Source: Lepiota brunneoincarnata
Taxonomy: Eukaryota > Basidiomycota > Agaricomycetes > Agaricales > Agaricaceae
DNA: 64,000 bases
NCBI GenBank assembly: GCA_023014365.1
Contig: JAEBUN010000015.1
Coordinates: 248,001-312,000, forward strand
Direction of reading: 5' to 3'
Part shown: positions 31,796 through 43,924 of the stretch, in pieces
Layout: each line of letters starts with the position of its first letter
Numbering within the stretch: the stretch's first letter is position 1
Program-made: the position numbers and the translations under genes
The notes under the pieces: generated by a model
Databases searched by the model: none
Told to the model about the DNA's origin: nothing
What the model saw: the letters and a program-made list of their open reading frames with translations, nothing else

Positions 31796-33671
31796 TCATA
31801 GTTCTTTTGCTGCTTTTTTGTTCCATGTATAGTTATCTGTGATTGTGATGTGGTGCCATACTGGTAGGTTTCTCTTTGTTTCTATGCTTATCGCTGGTGT
31901 GTCCACTCCTATATTGTATTTTCTTGCTGTTTTTAGCATGTCTTTTATGTACTTTGGGATTTTACTCCATCCTGCCACTGATTTGTGCCATGTTTGTAGT
32001 CCCCAATTTATCGTGTTCTTTGTTTCAGTTTTGGGGTTCTTGGTTAGGTTTTTCTTTAGTATTTGGTCTGTTATGTAGGCCCATCTAGGTCTTGTTTCTT
32101 TTGGTGCCATGAACTTTTTTAACCATGTTATTTGGATCACTTCATTTCTGGCTTTGATGTCTGGGATTCCTAATCCTCCTATTTCTCTTGGTTTTATTAT
32201 GTCTGACCACTTCATTAGCAGTTTGTTTTCTCCCCATAGGAAGTCTTTCATTATTTTTGTCATTTTTTCTTGTGTGTCTTTCGGCATTCCGTTTACCATT
32301 GCTAGGAATATTGCTCTTGATTGTATGTGGGCTTTTAGTATTAGTTCTTTTCCTCTATATGATAGTCTCATTTTCGTCCATGGTTGTAGTACCTCTTTTT
32401 GTTTTTCTAGTATTTTATTCCATTGTGGGTTCTGGTTCATCCTGTTTCCTACCCATGATCCTAGCGTTCTCATACTCTCTTTGTCTTTTATTATTCTTAC
32501 GTTTTGTGGTATTTTTCCTCCTCTCTGGTTGTTTATGTTTCTTGTTCTTATTACTTTTTCTCTGTATTCTTTTGTGCCTATTGGTAGGTATTCTGTTTTA
32601 TTCTTGTTAAATTTTGCCGTACTGGCTTTGCAGAATAGTTCTATTTTGTCATTTAGTTTTCCTATTTCATCTGTTTCTTTTGTGTATACTAGTGTGTTGT
32701 CTGCGAATAGTGATGTTATGATTTTATCTATGACTCCTGGGATTTCGAATCCTTTGATGCCGGAGTTTCTGATTGCGCATGCTAGTGGTTCTATTGCCAG
32801 GTTGTATAGTAGACATGACATTGGGTCGCCTTGTCTTACTCCTCTTTCTATGGGTATGCCTTCTGGTAGTGTTCCATTTACCATCACTATTGTTCTTGCA
32901 TTCTTGTATAGTTTTCTGTATTAAGTCTATGAATTTTTCTGGGAATTCAAATTTTTCTAGTACTTTCCATAGCCAATCGTGGGCTATTTTGTTGTATGCT
33001 TTTTCTTGATCTAGTGCTATTATACAGCTGTTGATCTTGTATTGCTTGCTGTAGTCTATCATTGTGTTTGTTAGTCTTACATTGTTGTATAGGCTTCTGC
33101 CTGGGATAAAGCCTGCTTGGTCTTTATGGATTATGTTTCCTACTGTGTTTCCTAATCTTATTGCAATTATTTTTGTCAGGATTTTGTAGTCTGTGTTAGT
33201 CATTGTCACCAGTCTGTAGTTTTCTATTTTGGTCATGTCTCCCTTTTTTGGTAAGAGTGTCATTGTTCCTAGGTTGAAATTTTTTCCTTTGAGACCGTTT
33301 CTCTGTATATCTTTGAATACTCTTTCTAGTGTTTCCCCTATTTTTGGAGTTCTTTTTTTGTTCTTTCTCTTTTTATTTTCTTCATTAATCCACATTTTGT
33401 AGAATTCGAATGGGATTCCGTCTATTCCTGGTGCTACACCGTTGTCTGTGTCTTTTATAGTTGCAATTATATCTTCTTCGTCAAATTCTTTTTCTAGTGT
33501 TTCTTTTTCTATTGTTCCTAGTTTCTCTTTTACTTCTTCTAGTATTCTTTCTATAGCTCTTCTTTCTTCATCATTTCTGATGGGTTTCTTTTGTAGGTTC
33601 TCATGGTATTCTGAGGCTATCTTTGTCATTTGTTTCATGCTTGTTGTGATTTTTTCTTCTTTGTCTTTCAA
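31796..33671 (-). pseudogene. LINE ORF2 reverse transcriptase domain
   Basis: Frame 33671-32724 carries GIDGIPFEFYKMW, LLPKKGD, NYRLVTM, DQAGFIPGRS and ALDQEKAYNKIAHDWLW (the first catalytic Asp). After a frame break near 32900, frame 32887-31796 carries GVRQGDPMSCLLYNLAIEPL and LFADNTLVY. The canonical (F/Y)ADD box reads FADN, so the second metal-binding Asp is gone. A thumb-like region follows. With the frameshift this copy cannot make active RT. Confidence 0.8.
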
Positions 33672-33797
33672 TGCTAAGATTGTGTTCAGTGTTATCTTTT
33701 TTTTTTTGCTAGTCTGTAGAAGTATTTTGTGTTCTTTTCTGCTTGCAATTTGAAGTTTGCCTTTGCTGTTCTTTGTGCTTCTCTGATTCTTTTTTTG

Positions 33798-34860
33798 TTA
33801 ATGTTGTCTATTTTTCTTTCCATTTCTCTTACTTTCCTTCTTGTGTCGCTGTCTATGTCTTTGTTTTGTGGTCTTCTTAGTAGTCTTTCTACTTCTCCTT
33901 CCATGTCTCTTTCTTTTTCCAGTCATTTGGTTTTTTCTTATTTTGGTTTCTTCTTTCGCTATTTGTTTTATGGTCTTCTTTGTTTCTGTCCATATTCTTT
34001 GGATTTCTCCATTTTCTGTGTTTGCTTCTATCATTCTGTCTTCACATATGACTAGTACCTTTCTTATTCTTTTTTGAAAGTTCATGTGTTCTATGGTGTT
34101 TAGGCTCATTCTCCATATTCCATTCCCTATCATTGGGAGTCCTTGTTTTAAGTTTGAGACTGTGATTAGTTTATGGTCACTGATTTCTGCACTGGATCTG
34201 ATATTCCATTCGTATGAGTATTTGTATGTCTCTTTGTTGATGTATATTCTGTCTATTCTTGCCATGCTTTCGCAGCCTGCTTGTGTGTATGTGAATTCTG
34301 TTTTATCTTGTTTGTTTGTTCTCCATCCATCTGTTATTTTGAGTTTGTCTTTTATTTTGTTCATGATTCTCTTATTCTTTTGTCGTCGACTTCTTTCTGG
34401 GCTTCTGTCTATCTTGTCTTCTACAAAGTTGAAGTCTCCTACTAGGAATGGGCTTTTCCAGTCTTTGATTTCTTTTATCTTCCTTAGTAGTTTCTCTGCA
34501 AATTCTATTTTTTGTTGTACTGGGTTTGGGAAGTATACTGTTGATTATGTCTATAGTCTGTTCTTTTTGCCATTTTATTTTTATCCTTGATGCTCTGTTT
34601 TCTATTAGGATCTGGTGTTCCCATTCATTACTTGTCATTAGGTCTTTATTTAGGATGAAGCCTACTCCAGCTCCTTTCAGTCCTGGGTTGTTGATTACTT
34701 CTATTTTTTTGTTTGCCTCCATTATTTTGACTTCATCATTTTCTTTTAGTTTGGTTTCTTGTGTTGCTAGTACTAGTATTCCATGTTTTTTCTTACTAGT
34801 GTAGATATGTCTTTATATTTTGACTGTTTTTCTTTGTTCTGTTGTCCTTTTACGTTTAGG
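33798..34860 (-). pseudogene. LINE ORF2 apurinic-like endonuclease domain
   Basis: In adjoining minus-strand frames: ATQETKLKEND (the catalytic Glu of QETK), KGAGVGFILNK, then after a frame change VGDFNFVEDKIDR (the GDFN box), then RIDRIYINKETY and SDHKLITV (the terminal SDH box). All expected EEP motifs are present but spread over three frames, so the gene is broken. Confidence 0.7.
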
Positions 34861-35770
34861 CTTCCTATTGTGTAGCCTGTTCTTTTTCCTGTCTTTGTCA
34901 TTCTGGTGTCTCTTTCTTCTTCTAGATGTATTTCTGACTCCTTTAGCCTGTTCTATACCTTCCAGAGACAAGGTGTCATGATCTCTTTCCAGCTGTTCAT
35001 TTAACATTTGTACCCCCTCCACCAATGATTCCCTAGCAGAGGTTTGTTGGGTCTTGCGCTCGTCTGTAGAACCAGGACCTAGAGACAACCTGGTGGTACC
35101 TGGTCCTGAGGCGTTTGTAGGTATCGCACCATCAGCCCTCGGGCGCCTCATGGTGAGGATTTCTGGGTTTGTATGGTTGTGCATTTCATGGGGTTTTTGT
35201 GAAAGCCTGTTCTATTCTCTTTCGCCGGCTTTTCTTTGCTTAGAGATGGATTTGGGGTGTTAGATCCTATTATTGGGATCATTTTCCATTAGGGTTTTCC
35301 GTTTCCCTTCTGGATTTTTCTGATTTTCTTAGGTGGTTTTTTTTCTTTGTTGTTATCTTGTTGGTTGTTGTCTGGTGTTGTCTTGTGTCTTATGTTTTCA
35401 GAGTCTTTGTTTAGGTCGAGTTCTTATATATATTGGTATGTAATTAATTATCTAATGTTCTTTTATCTATATGTTCTATCTAGTGGGGGGGGGGGCTTCT
35501 ACATGTTGAGATGTGTGCCTTTCTATTTATCAGTTGGAGGTGGTATTAATGTCCTGGGTGGTGTTCTTTCTACTTCTATTCTAGAGTCCTGGTAATCCAG
35601 TGTTGTTGGAGTCTATGGTATAATGTCCCTTCCTGATTTGTTCTGGTATATACATTGTTCTGACCATGGGATGCTTGGATTATCTCCTTGGTCTATCCTC
35701 TCTTATCTTCTTCTTCTTTTCTTTTGCTTTCTCCCCTTCTTTCTCCCCATGGTCCAGGTTGATTCTCCAC
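34861..35770 (-). pseudogene. LINE ORF2 leader and ORF1-ORF2 junction
   Basis: ORF 35184-34813 (MHNHTNPEILTM...) is basic and has no fold I recognise. It probably includes the start of ORF2. The section to 35770 has no clear coding signal. A run of about 12 G lies at 35483-35494. Confidence 0.35.
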
Positions 35771-35779
35771 ACGACTGCG

Positions 35780-36310
35780 TTAGGCCATGGGCATTCCTGG
35801 ATGAAGTGTCCTTTCGAGTGGCACAGTCTGCATGCCTGTGACTTCTCGATCATCAGTGTTGTGTTCTCTATGCGGATTTCCGTGCCTATGTGGGCAGATG
35901 CCTGCCATCTTTCTATCCTTGAAGGCTATCTGGATTACCCAGTATTCTTCATATCCTGCCTTCTTCGGGGCCCTCCCCCTTTTCACTTTCTCTACTCTGA
36001 CTCCTTCTATTCTCCCCATCTTTGTTCTGCATGCATCTAAGATATCTCCATCTTCTATTTCATTTCTTATTCCTAGTTTTGATTTGTGTTTTACCACGAT
36101 CGCTTTCCGTAGGAATATCGACTTCCTGACTTGTCTGAAGAAGACTAGTATTGTACTATGGGTGTCCGTTTTTCTTAGGGCCATCTGGGTTTTGACGAGT
36201 TTCCTCTGTTGCTCCTCTGATTGGAGGCCTATTACTACCCATGGAGTCCACGTGTCTGGTGTGTCCTTCATTATCAGAGGGTCTCCTGTTATCGCCTCCA
36301 GGCTTATATC
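35780..36310 (-). pseudogene. LINE ORF1, C-terminal part with CCHC knuckle
   Basis: It continues the ORF1 reading interrupted by the Tc1 element: removing that element and one TA joins ...DATVAIL to DISLEAITGDPL in frame. A neighbouring frame holds CRLCHSKGHFIQEC (CX2CX4HX4C) near 35820-35780, so there is a frameshift before the knuckle. ORF1 proteins of this kind bind LINE RNA. Confidence 0.65.
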
Positions 36311-36312
36311 TA

Positions 36313-37918
36313 CAGTGACCCACAAAAGTGTTCCAATGTTTTGTACTTTTGACTTAAAGTAGTAATAGCTCAGTAAATAAAATAGCTAGGTTTGTGAATA
36401 TATTTATAAACATAGCCAAATATGTCATATCTGACCCTGCAAAGTCGCGTTATGTAATACTTCCAAATGAGGCAATTATGAATTTTGTAAGCATTTTAAG
36501 TCATTGGAACAGTTTTGTCAATGGTAATTTTTAATACTAATCCAAGCAATCACATGACTCCATTGATTGTGAATCAACAAGATCATGTGACCACGTGTCT
36601 TTGACATATAAATAGATGTGCTGACAGCCATGTCCCATCATTCTCAACCCCCCTACCTACCATGAAGCCATTATCTTCTACTCTAAAGCAAACTATCCTC
36701 TCTTTGCTAAATTGTCATCATTCCTATACTAAAATTGAGGCAATTACTGGTGTTGGGTGCAGTACCATATCCAGGCTAGCCCCTAAAAATTGTTCCAGCC
36801 TTACCAAATCACTGGGAGGACATCCTTCAAAACTCTCTACCACTAATATTTGGCATGCTATCCATCTTATCTCTGCTGGCAAGGCTGAAACTGCTGTAGA
36901 TATAGCCAAATCTCTTGCTCCCATCATTGGGACATCAGTCTCTTCACAGACTGTGGCAAGGCATCTCAAACAGGCAGGAATGAAGGCTGTAGTCAAGCAA
37001 AAAAAGCCTTTACTCTCTAACAAGCATAGGAGGGCTAGGCTGGATTTTGCTCTGACACACCAGCATTGGACTGTGGAGGACTGGAAGCTGGTTGTATGGT
37101 CTGAAGAGACCAAAATTAATTGTTTGGGGCCAGATGGGAGGAAGTGAGGATGGAAAAAGAAGGGAGAGGGGCTTAGTGAAAGATTGGTCAAGGGAACTCT
37201 GAAGTATGAAGGAGGATCAGTGATGGTTTGGGGCTGTATGCTGTGGGATGGCCCAGGCTATGCAGTGAGGATTGATGAAAGGATGGATGCAGAGTTGTTT
37301 GTGCAAATTTTGGAGGAAGATTTGAAGAAGAGTCTCTGGTGGTACAAGCTTAAACCCTGAGATATTATCTTCCAGCAAGATAATGACCCCAAACACAAGA
37401 GTACACTGGCCAAAGAATGGTTTCAAAAAAATCATTTTAGGCTCCTAACCTGGCCAGCACAGTCACCTGACCTCAATCCCATTGAACCCTTATGGGAATA
37501 TGTGAAGAGAAAGTTGGGAGAGTATGAATCTCCTCCCAAGGGTATGGAGGAGTTGTGGCAGAGGGTAGAAAAGGAGTGGGATGCTATTCCAGCTTCTGAG
37601 TGTCAGAAGTTAATTGAAAGTATGCCTAGAAGAGTAGCAGCTGTACTTAAAGCCAGGGGGGGCTACTCTAAGTACTAGAAATAATAGGATAGCCTAGTAT
37701 AATATGTCATTGACAAAACTGTTCCAATGACTTAAAATGATTACAAAACTCATAATTGCCTAATTTGGAAGTATTCCATGACGCAACTTTGCAGAGTCAG
37801 ATATGACATATTTGGCTATGTTTATAAATATATTCACAAATATGGCTATTTTATTTATTGAGCTATTACTACTTTAAGTCAAAAGTACAAAACATTGGAA
37901 CAGTTTTGTGGGTCACTG
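36313..37918 (+). mobile_element. Tc1/mariner-type transposon, inactive
   Basis: 1,606 bp flanked by TA (36311-36312 / 37919-37920). The ends are CAGTGACCCACAAAA / TTTTGTGGGTCACTG. Terminal inverted repeats are long, about 215 bp (36313-36530 / 37703-37918). Each contains a second, inverted copy of the outer block around TGTTCCAATG (36499-36525 and 37705-37730), an arrangement like the double binding sites of IR/DR-type Tc1 elements. Arms differ at many sites, so the insertion is old. Confidence 0.9.
36662..37678 (+). pseudogene. Tc1-type DDE transposase with two premature TGA stops
   Basis: The reading frame is preserved for about 339 codons. It shows an N-terminal helix-turn-helix region (TKIEAITGVGCSTISRL), then the DDE core: VVWSEETKIN, where the usual SDE(T/S) Asp is Glu; GGSVMVWGCM; IIFQQDNDPKHKS (second Asp); and WPAQSPDLNPIEPLWEY (the Glu). 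Stops at about 37146 (after DGRK, where relatives have an aromatic residue) and 37358 (before DIIFQQ) are both TGA. The length and order are normal for the family, so this is a recently recognisable but dead gene. Confidence 0.85.
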
Positions 37919-38965
37919 TAGTATTGCCACTGTGGCATCTAGTATTTCTTGTATCTTCTGCAGGGATTTCCTTATTCCACAGAAGGCTGCCAGGACTGGG
38001 AACTGGTGTTCGGTGATGATTTCCTTGACCTTGGAGATGTCCCACTTGTTTGGCCACCAGTCATCTGTTGCGTTGTAGAAGGCTTCTGGTTGGTCATGCC
38101 TTCTTGGTCTCCATGCATATGGATCCTCTCCCACCTCTGCCTTGATAAGTTTGGGTTCATACCCTAGTTCATTGCCTGAGTCGTTGTCCTCCCATAAGTC
38201 TTTGGATTTCTTGACCACTTGACTCCAGTTGGTCAGTTTCTCTATTGTTACCATCTCCGTTTCTCCTGATATAGCCCCTGCCAAGTTTTGGGCAAAGATC
38301 TTTTGTTTTGTTTCCCTGGGCTTGTCACTTGGGATTTCGATTTCTGTTTCTGTGTGCTTTGCCTTTTTATTTGGAGGGGGTTTGTGGGCTTTCATCACCT
38401 CTGATAGTTTGGACCCTGGATATTTCTGGGCCTTCAACCCTGTTAGTGGGGTCGTTTTTCTCTGGGTTGGCATTGTCCCCATTTGTGCCTTTGGTGTTTC
38501 ACCTTTCCCTGCTAGGCTTTTCCTCATTATTCTTGGTCTGCCTGCCAGGGGGCCTCCCGTTTCCTCTATTGTAATGCTGTCTGGGACATATGGATCTTCG
38601 TCTGTAGGCTTTGCCACCGATTTTCTTTTTACCACTTTTCTTATCGTGTGTTTTGGGAAAGGTGGTTTCAGAGTTTCCTCTTTCTTGTCAATGTCCATCT
38701 CGATTGTTAGTTGTCTGAGGTCATCTATGTCTCCCGTATCCTCTTTATCTGATATTTCTATATCAGCCTCCTTTTCTTTTTCACTCTCCTCATCTGATGT
38801 CCCAATTTCTGAAGATGAGGATATCGCTAGGTCCTCTTGGGGGAGGCATTTTCTTTTCTGAGCAGTTTCAGTTTTTGGAGTGGACATGATAGTGTAGTGC
38901 TTTGGGGTTTTTAAGCTTTGTCTGCTTTTAGTGTTTTTCTTATTGGTTCTTGTGGGGGCTAGCAA
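37919..38965 (-). pseudogene. LINE ORF1, N-terminal part
   Basis: About 349 codons from Met 38965. It is highly charged, with an acidic stretch (EESEKEKEADIEISDKED) and Lys/Pro-rich middle, ending in DDWWPNKWDISKVKEI and ...LDATVAI, where the Tc1 element begins. There are no internal stops in this part. The knuckle lies in the continuation at 35780-36310. Confidence 0.65.
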
Positions 38966-39685
38966 CTTGGTTGCTACCTAGTTTTTACTTGGTTTATTTC
39001 TCGTTTACTTTTACTTTTTAAGTGTTTCTTATTTTGTTCTTACTTTTTCTTTGTTCTGTTCTTACCATGGTTTCCGACTTGTTCTTATTCTGAACTTATG
39101 TCTGAGGTCTTGTTGAGTTCATGATGGTCTGGTATGTGAGATGGTCTGTTATCACTTTAATTTTGATCATCTGTCTCTTAGTTTCCTCTTTTACAGTTTT
39201 CTACTTTGTATTGGTCTAGGGTCTAGGGTCTTTGTTTTATTCTATAGTCTATGGTTTTTTATTGTTATTCTGTACTCCTTCGTCTTTTGACTTAGGTGGT
39301 TCTGTGTCTTTTCTATCCTCCTATCTCTTAACGCTATAGTGGTTCTGTATCGGGATGCTTTTAAGAGTTCCCTGTTTTGCTCTATTCCATCAGTTCCTGT
39401 TTTGTTCTTCTTTGTCTTGTCTTTTCTACCTGCTGCCGGTAGAGCTTCTTAACTCAGTAGCTCTTGGTGCTGGACTAGATCTAAAGAAATCATTTTCCTC
39501 TTTCCCTTTGGTTATTTTGTGCTTTGGTTTCTCCTCAGAATGAGGGTACTCAGCCCAGGGCCCATGGCAAGGGACACAGGGCTTCCAACCCCCCCAGGAT
39601 AACTGATCATTTTCAATCCCCTAACCTTCATTCTTAATTAATGAAAAGATCATTGGCAAATACTTTCACAATAGTCAGTCTTGAG

Positions 39686-40033
39686 TGTCGAAACGCGATC
39701 GTTCAGCTTGACGATTGTTTATTGTTTTCCTTATTTCATATTCCCTCTTACCATGGACACTGTATGTACATGAATGAACAATTTTATTATACTACTAGGT
39801 TACGAGGTGTACTTTCATTCTAGCATAAATAGGAGTACATAGTTTTCTTTCTCTTATTTAAGTAGCCTACCGAAACGGCCTAGGATCCAGTCTTCCTTAC
39901 TGGATCCTAGGTGAGTAGTATGTTGCGTCGTGTCTCCGTTTAATATTGATTCAGTCTTCCTTACTGGATCCTAGTGATCCTATCTTATATATTCCATGTC
40001 CGATGTATCTACTGCGCGCTTCTATTCTCGTTA
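39686..40033. mobile_element. Possible solo LTR (348 bp)
   Basis: A candidate bounded by TTGAG on both sides (39681-39685 / 40034-40038), starting TGTCGAAACGCGATCG and richer in CpG than its surroundings. It contains two copies of CAGTCTTCCTTACTGGATCC (about 39892 and 39954). It ends ...CTCGTTA rather than the usual CA, so the call is tentative. Confidence 0.4.
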
Positions 40034-40119
40034 TTGAGTCAATCCAAGAATTTCACCTCTAGTGACTCAATACCACATCCCCCAACTATTCCATTTATCA
40101 TAAGAGGAGCATCAATGAC

Positions 40120-40926
40120 TAGGTTCAGGACATGCCAGTCTTCCCCCAGCTATCTATCAAGAAGTATACTAGACAGGGTCACATATGGTCCCAGCATTCA
40201 ACCTCCCTAATTCCCAAAACAATGGTACTCACTTACTTGACCAGCCAGTACACTTGGCCTGACTGCCTGTTAATGCTTCTCCTTCATAGAGTAGGAAAGC
40301 TGACTTGCTTGGTCCTATTATATCAAATTGGATGCAAGGCATAAAAGCTGGTGTCCACCAATTGACATCCTCTAGGGAAGGGTATACTCTCAGTCCACCC
40401 ATAGTGACAACAGGGTGGAACTCTAATAAATGGTGGTGGCTCAACCATTGGGAGACATATTAGACAGGGTCACAAATGGTCCCAGCTTTCAACCTTCCTA
40501 ATTCCCAAAATGAATGTACTTGCCTACTTGACCAGTCAGTGCACTTTGACTGGCTGCCCATTCATGTCCCCCCTTCATATAGCAGCAATGCTGGCTTATC
40601 CCAAGATGGTGAGTCCCTCAGCCATCAGGAGGCATACTAGACAGGGACATAAATGGTCCCAGCTTTCAACCTCCCTAATTCCAAAAATGAAGGTACTCAC
40701 CTACTTGACCAGTCAGTGCACTTGGACTGGCTGCCTGTTCATGTCCCCCCTTCATATAGCAGCAATACTGGCTTATCCCAAGATGTTGAGTCCCTCAGCT
40801 ATCAGGGGGCATACTAGACAGGGTCACAAACAGTCCCAGCTTTCAACCTCCCTAATTCCCAAAATGAAGGTACTTGCCTACTTGACCAGTCAGTGCACTT
40901 GGCCTGACCGCCCATTCATGCTTCCC
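40120..40926 (+). repeat. Tandem repeat, about 175-bp period
   Basis: The marker TACTAGACAGGGTCACA or variants starts near 40166, 40460, 40635 and 40810. The first interval is 294 bp because it holds a segment (about 40285-40440) that recurs at 41592-41750. Small ORFs across it are periodic by-products. Confidence 0.75.
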
Positions 40927-41591
40927 TATTACATCCATGCCAACTCAGAGTCTAATCATTTAAACTTCAGCTTCTCAACTCCACATGTGCTCCACACAAC
41001 AACTCTCTGCCCTCCAACTCAACCCCAACTTGCTCCAACCACAACCCACTACCCTGATCACACAACCACCTCCACACGTGCCATGGTCACCTGACCCTCA
41101 GTGTCTCTAATTCCCAGTCTCCATTTCCCATCCATAGTCAAGATATGTTATCAGTCTCCATACCTGTACTGGTTTCCATTCCATTTGTAATCTGTTTGTA
41201 ATCTTTTTGTAACTATATCAGTCTCCACTTTGCTCTGCACATAGTCAGTACAAGTCATAGTTTGTAAGGCCAGTAGTATATATACCATAGGTACTTGGCT
41301 TGTACTCTTCAGTCTGATAATTGAATTGAGCAGCAGACTAGCTCCCTGTCTCCCTATCCTCCTCTCTCCATCTTGCCTTGCTCCGCTTTGGCTCCAACTT
41401 TCTGAAATATGGACTAGGACAGCAGGAGGGCACAGCACATACACTGAGGCCACGAGTCCAACTCCTCACCCAAAGTACTCTGCCTTAGTCCTGAAGTCTA
41501 CATACTGACTTCACCCTGTCCCCCAGTTACCTTATACCAAGGATACCACCCTGACCCTCTGCTTCAGTCCTGATCTGCACCAGCTCTAACA
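40927..41591 (+). mobile_element. Solo LTR, CpG-depleted copy (665 bp)
   Basis: It starts TATTACATCC (TG changed to TA), ends CAGCTCTAACA, and is flanked by TTCCC (40922-40926 / 41592-41596). It aligns over its length with the solo LTR at 61110-61770. Nearly all CpG sites of that copy appear here as TG or CA. It splits the tandem repeat, which resumes at 41592. Confidence 0.85.
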
Positions 41592-41870
41592 TTCCCCTTC
41601 ATATAGTAGGAAAGCTGACTTGCTTGGTCCCATTATATCAAATTGGACGCAAGGTGTGAAAGTTGGTGTCCACCAATTGACATCCCCTAGGGAAGGGTGT
41701 ACAACAACTGGGTGGCACTCTGGTAAGTGGCAGTGGTTCAACCAGAGACATAGATAAACTAAAGAAATTACTACAAAATTCAAGAGCCCCAACCAATGCA
41801 TAAAAATAAAGGTGGTGGCTCAATCAGTAGCACAGGAAAACTAGAAAAAAAGACTACAAAATCTAATGAG
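41592..41870 (+). repeat. Tandem repeat, continuation after the solo LTR
   Basis: The sequence GTAGGAAAGCTGACTTGCTT at about 41606 repeats that at about 40289, showing that the two sides were one array before the LTR inserted. Confidence 0.65.
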
Positions 41871-41879
41871 CTCTAACTA

Positions 41880-42440
41880 ACTTGGGTCTATTTGTGAAGT
41901 CATGCAGTGGCTTAATTGAATGAATAGTAGTTGAATAGTCACAAAAGGTCAGCAGCAGCTCAACCAGGCAAACAGTGGCTGCAACAGTAGAGAATTCAAG
42001 TATACATATGCTACTATTCAGACGACTTGAATTTCTTGACCATTCCAGCTGCTGCTGACCTTTCATGACTATTCAGCTGCCATTCAGTCAGTCAAGCAGC
42101 TGGATGGCTTGACACATGCATGTATAGATATATTCTGCTAGTCAGATGATGTGAATTTCCTGAGTGTTCTAGCCACCATTCACCCAGTTGAGCTGCCACA
42201 GACCTTTCTTGACTATTCAGCTGTTGTTCAGTCAGTCAAGTAGCTAGATGACTTCAGACATGCATGTATAGATATATTCTACTAGTCTAATGACTTGAAT
42301 CCCTTGAGTGTTCCAGCTGCCATTCACCTGGTTGAGCCACTGCTGATCTTTTGTGACTATTTAGCTGCTGTTCAGTCAGTCAAGCAGCTGGATGACTTCA
42401 CATATCCATGTATAAATAAGATATATTCTGAAGAGAATAC
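41880..42440 (+). repeat. Satellite, about 145-bp period (left block)
   Basis: CATGTATAGATATATTCT markers recur near 42118 and 42263, with a variant near 42408, together with TTCAGTCAGTCAAGCAGCTGG. The block is related in inverted orientation to 45420-45955. Confidence 0.65.
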
Positions 42441-42572
42441 TCACAAGTCAATTGCTTGACTCTCTTGATATACCTTTATGGCTTTCATATTCACTTATTT
42501 CTTTAGCTACTGATTGCTTACTTCACACAGTTGACTTCTGAAAGAATGGGCCAACCAAGACCATAGGTGATA

Positions 42573-43484
42573 TTACAATTCAGTACCAAATAAAACTTCA
42601 TGGAGCCTCTGGTCACTCAAGCAGTACTCTTCAAGAGCCATCTGAAACCTGAAATACTCCTCAGATAGCTCAATCCTTTCAGAGTCATTGTTCAGGACAG
42701 CATCTGCAGACCTTTGTATTAGATTTTTGGTAATATGTGACCTGAGATTTTGACTCACTAGCCTCTTGAGTTAGCTTACCCCCAAGTTCATGATTGTTCA
42801 CCCTGTAACTTAGAACACCCTCCATTGCTCCTGCAATACCAAGTTCTGATTTGGTAATGGGGGTGGAAGCTTCTGCAGGAGCCAAAAGTGAGGGCTTTGG
42901 CTGGTACCAAGGGACCCAATTGAGAACAGCCTCAGCTGTTCAATCTTCTGACCTGAAGACCATTGCAGATTCACACTTCCTTTTTGCTTGTACACATGAA
43001 ATGCACCTTGTCATGCCACACCCTATAAACTTGTAAGCCACACAATCTGTCCAGAGCACATATACCCACTGTCAGTTGGGTGACATGGCTGCTTCAGTTT
43101 AAGACACTGAACACAAGGGTTGCCCCTCCCCATTTTCCTTCTCTGCTCCCATTCCTCCCTGCCTTGCTGCCCTATCCTATCCGCCACACCCGCTGCATCC
43201 ACCTTGTTATTATCCTCATCTTGTGACCTCCCCATGTTTTGCTTTGAAGGGCCAGGCAAGGTTATGGTAGGGAACTGCACCTGGTCTTGCTGCTTGAGTT
43301 TGGTCACCAAGTGCCAAACCTGATCAGCTAACTCAGGGTGTGTCTCAAAAATGCTATTGAGCTCAAGATTAAGAGGGGAGGGCATAGTGGATGTGGGCTT
43401 GTGAAGATTGAAGTTGGCAATTCTGTTCTTTATATGATTTCCTGCCTGTGGCACCCTGGGATTCAAGTGGATCAACCACCCCAA
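42573..43484 (-). pseudogene. Zn-cluster-like gene (minus copy), broken
   Basis: The first exon (to about 43060) ends in RGNPCVQCLKLKQPC. A likely intron follows, and a second exon near 43010-42940 carries CISCVQAKRKCES. Together they give two half-clusters of the CX2CX6C type seen in small Agaricomycete zinc-cluster proteins; a DNA-binding role is inferred from the pattern only. Downstream frames to 42573 (ending ...RLHEVLFGTEL) may be the C terminus but are not continuous. A related gene lies inverted at 44117-45367. Confidence 0.45.
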
Positions 43485-43559
43485 ATATTACCAGTTAGGC
43501 TCAGACTCAAGTTCTCTTCTGCAAATCCATTTTATAACTACAGCAGACACAGTAGGGGT

Positions 43560-43740
43560 ACAGTAATGTCACAGTAGCAATGGCAGTATGGTGTGGTATG
43601 TCACAGCAGCAGTGGCAGTAGGGTGCAGTATGTCACAGCAGCAATGGCAGTGGGGTGCAGTAGTGTTACAGCATGCATGTCAGTAGGGTGCAGTAATGCC
43701 ACAGCAGGCACAGGCACAGTAGTGTACAATATGCTACCAC
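43560..43740 (+). repeat. GTCACAGCAGCAATGGCAGT minisatellite
   Basis: About four to five imperfect repeats of 35-40 bp containing GGGTGCAGTA. They resemble the repeats at 29576-29665 and 58380-58560. Confidence 0.55.
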
Positions 43741-43924
43741 ACCAAGCATATTATGTATGGATCATCAATTTCCTGGGATATCATGGCTGCAAAGACAGAT
43801 CAAATGGGAAAAGTGAGAGGGTTTCCAAAAGTAGAAGTTTTAAATTTAGCCACCAGCAATGTCATCTAAATATAGTGAAGGAAGTGAAGCAAGAAGGCAC
43901 ATTTTACAAAGGAGAGCCTAGATT

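Larger units (their letters stand above)
29811..39599 (-). mobile_element. Full-length AT-rich LINE (about 8.2 kb) containing a Tc1-type insertion
   Basis: The target duplication TAACTGATCATTT lies at 29799-29811 and 39600-39612. The poly-A tail (T run at 29808-29823 on the plus strand) and the G-rich 5' end (TCCTGGGGGGGTTGG on the minus strand) sit just inside. ORF1 (38965 to about 35780) and ORF2 (about 35180-30400) are both broken by frameshifts. The region 39599-38966 is the 5' UTR. Order in ORF2: endonuclease, RT, RNase H, Cys-rich end. It differs in codon use (A-rich) and sequence from the GC-richer LINE family on the left. Confidence 0.8.
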
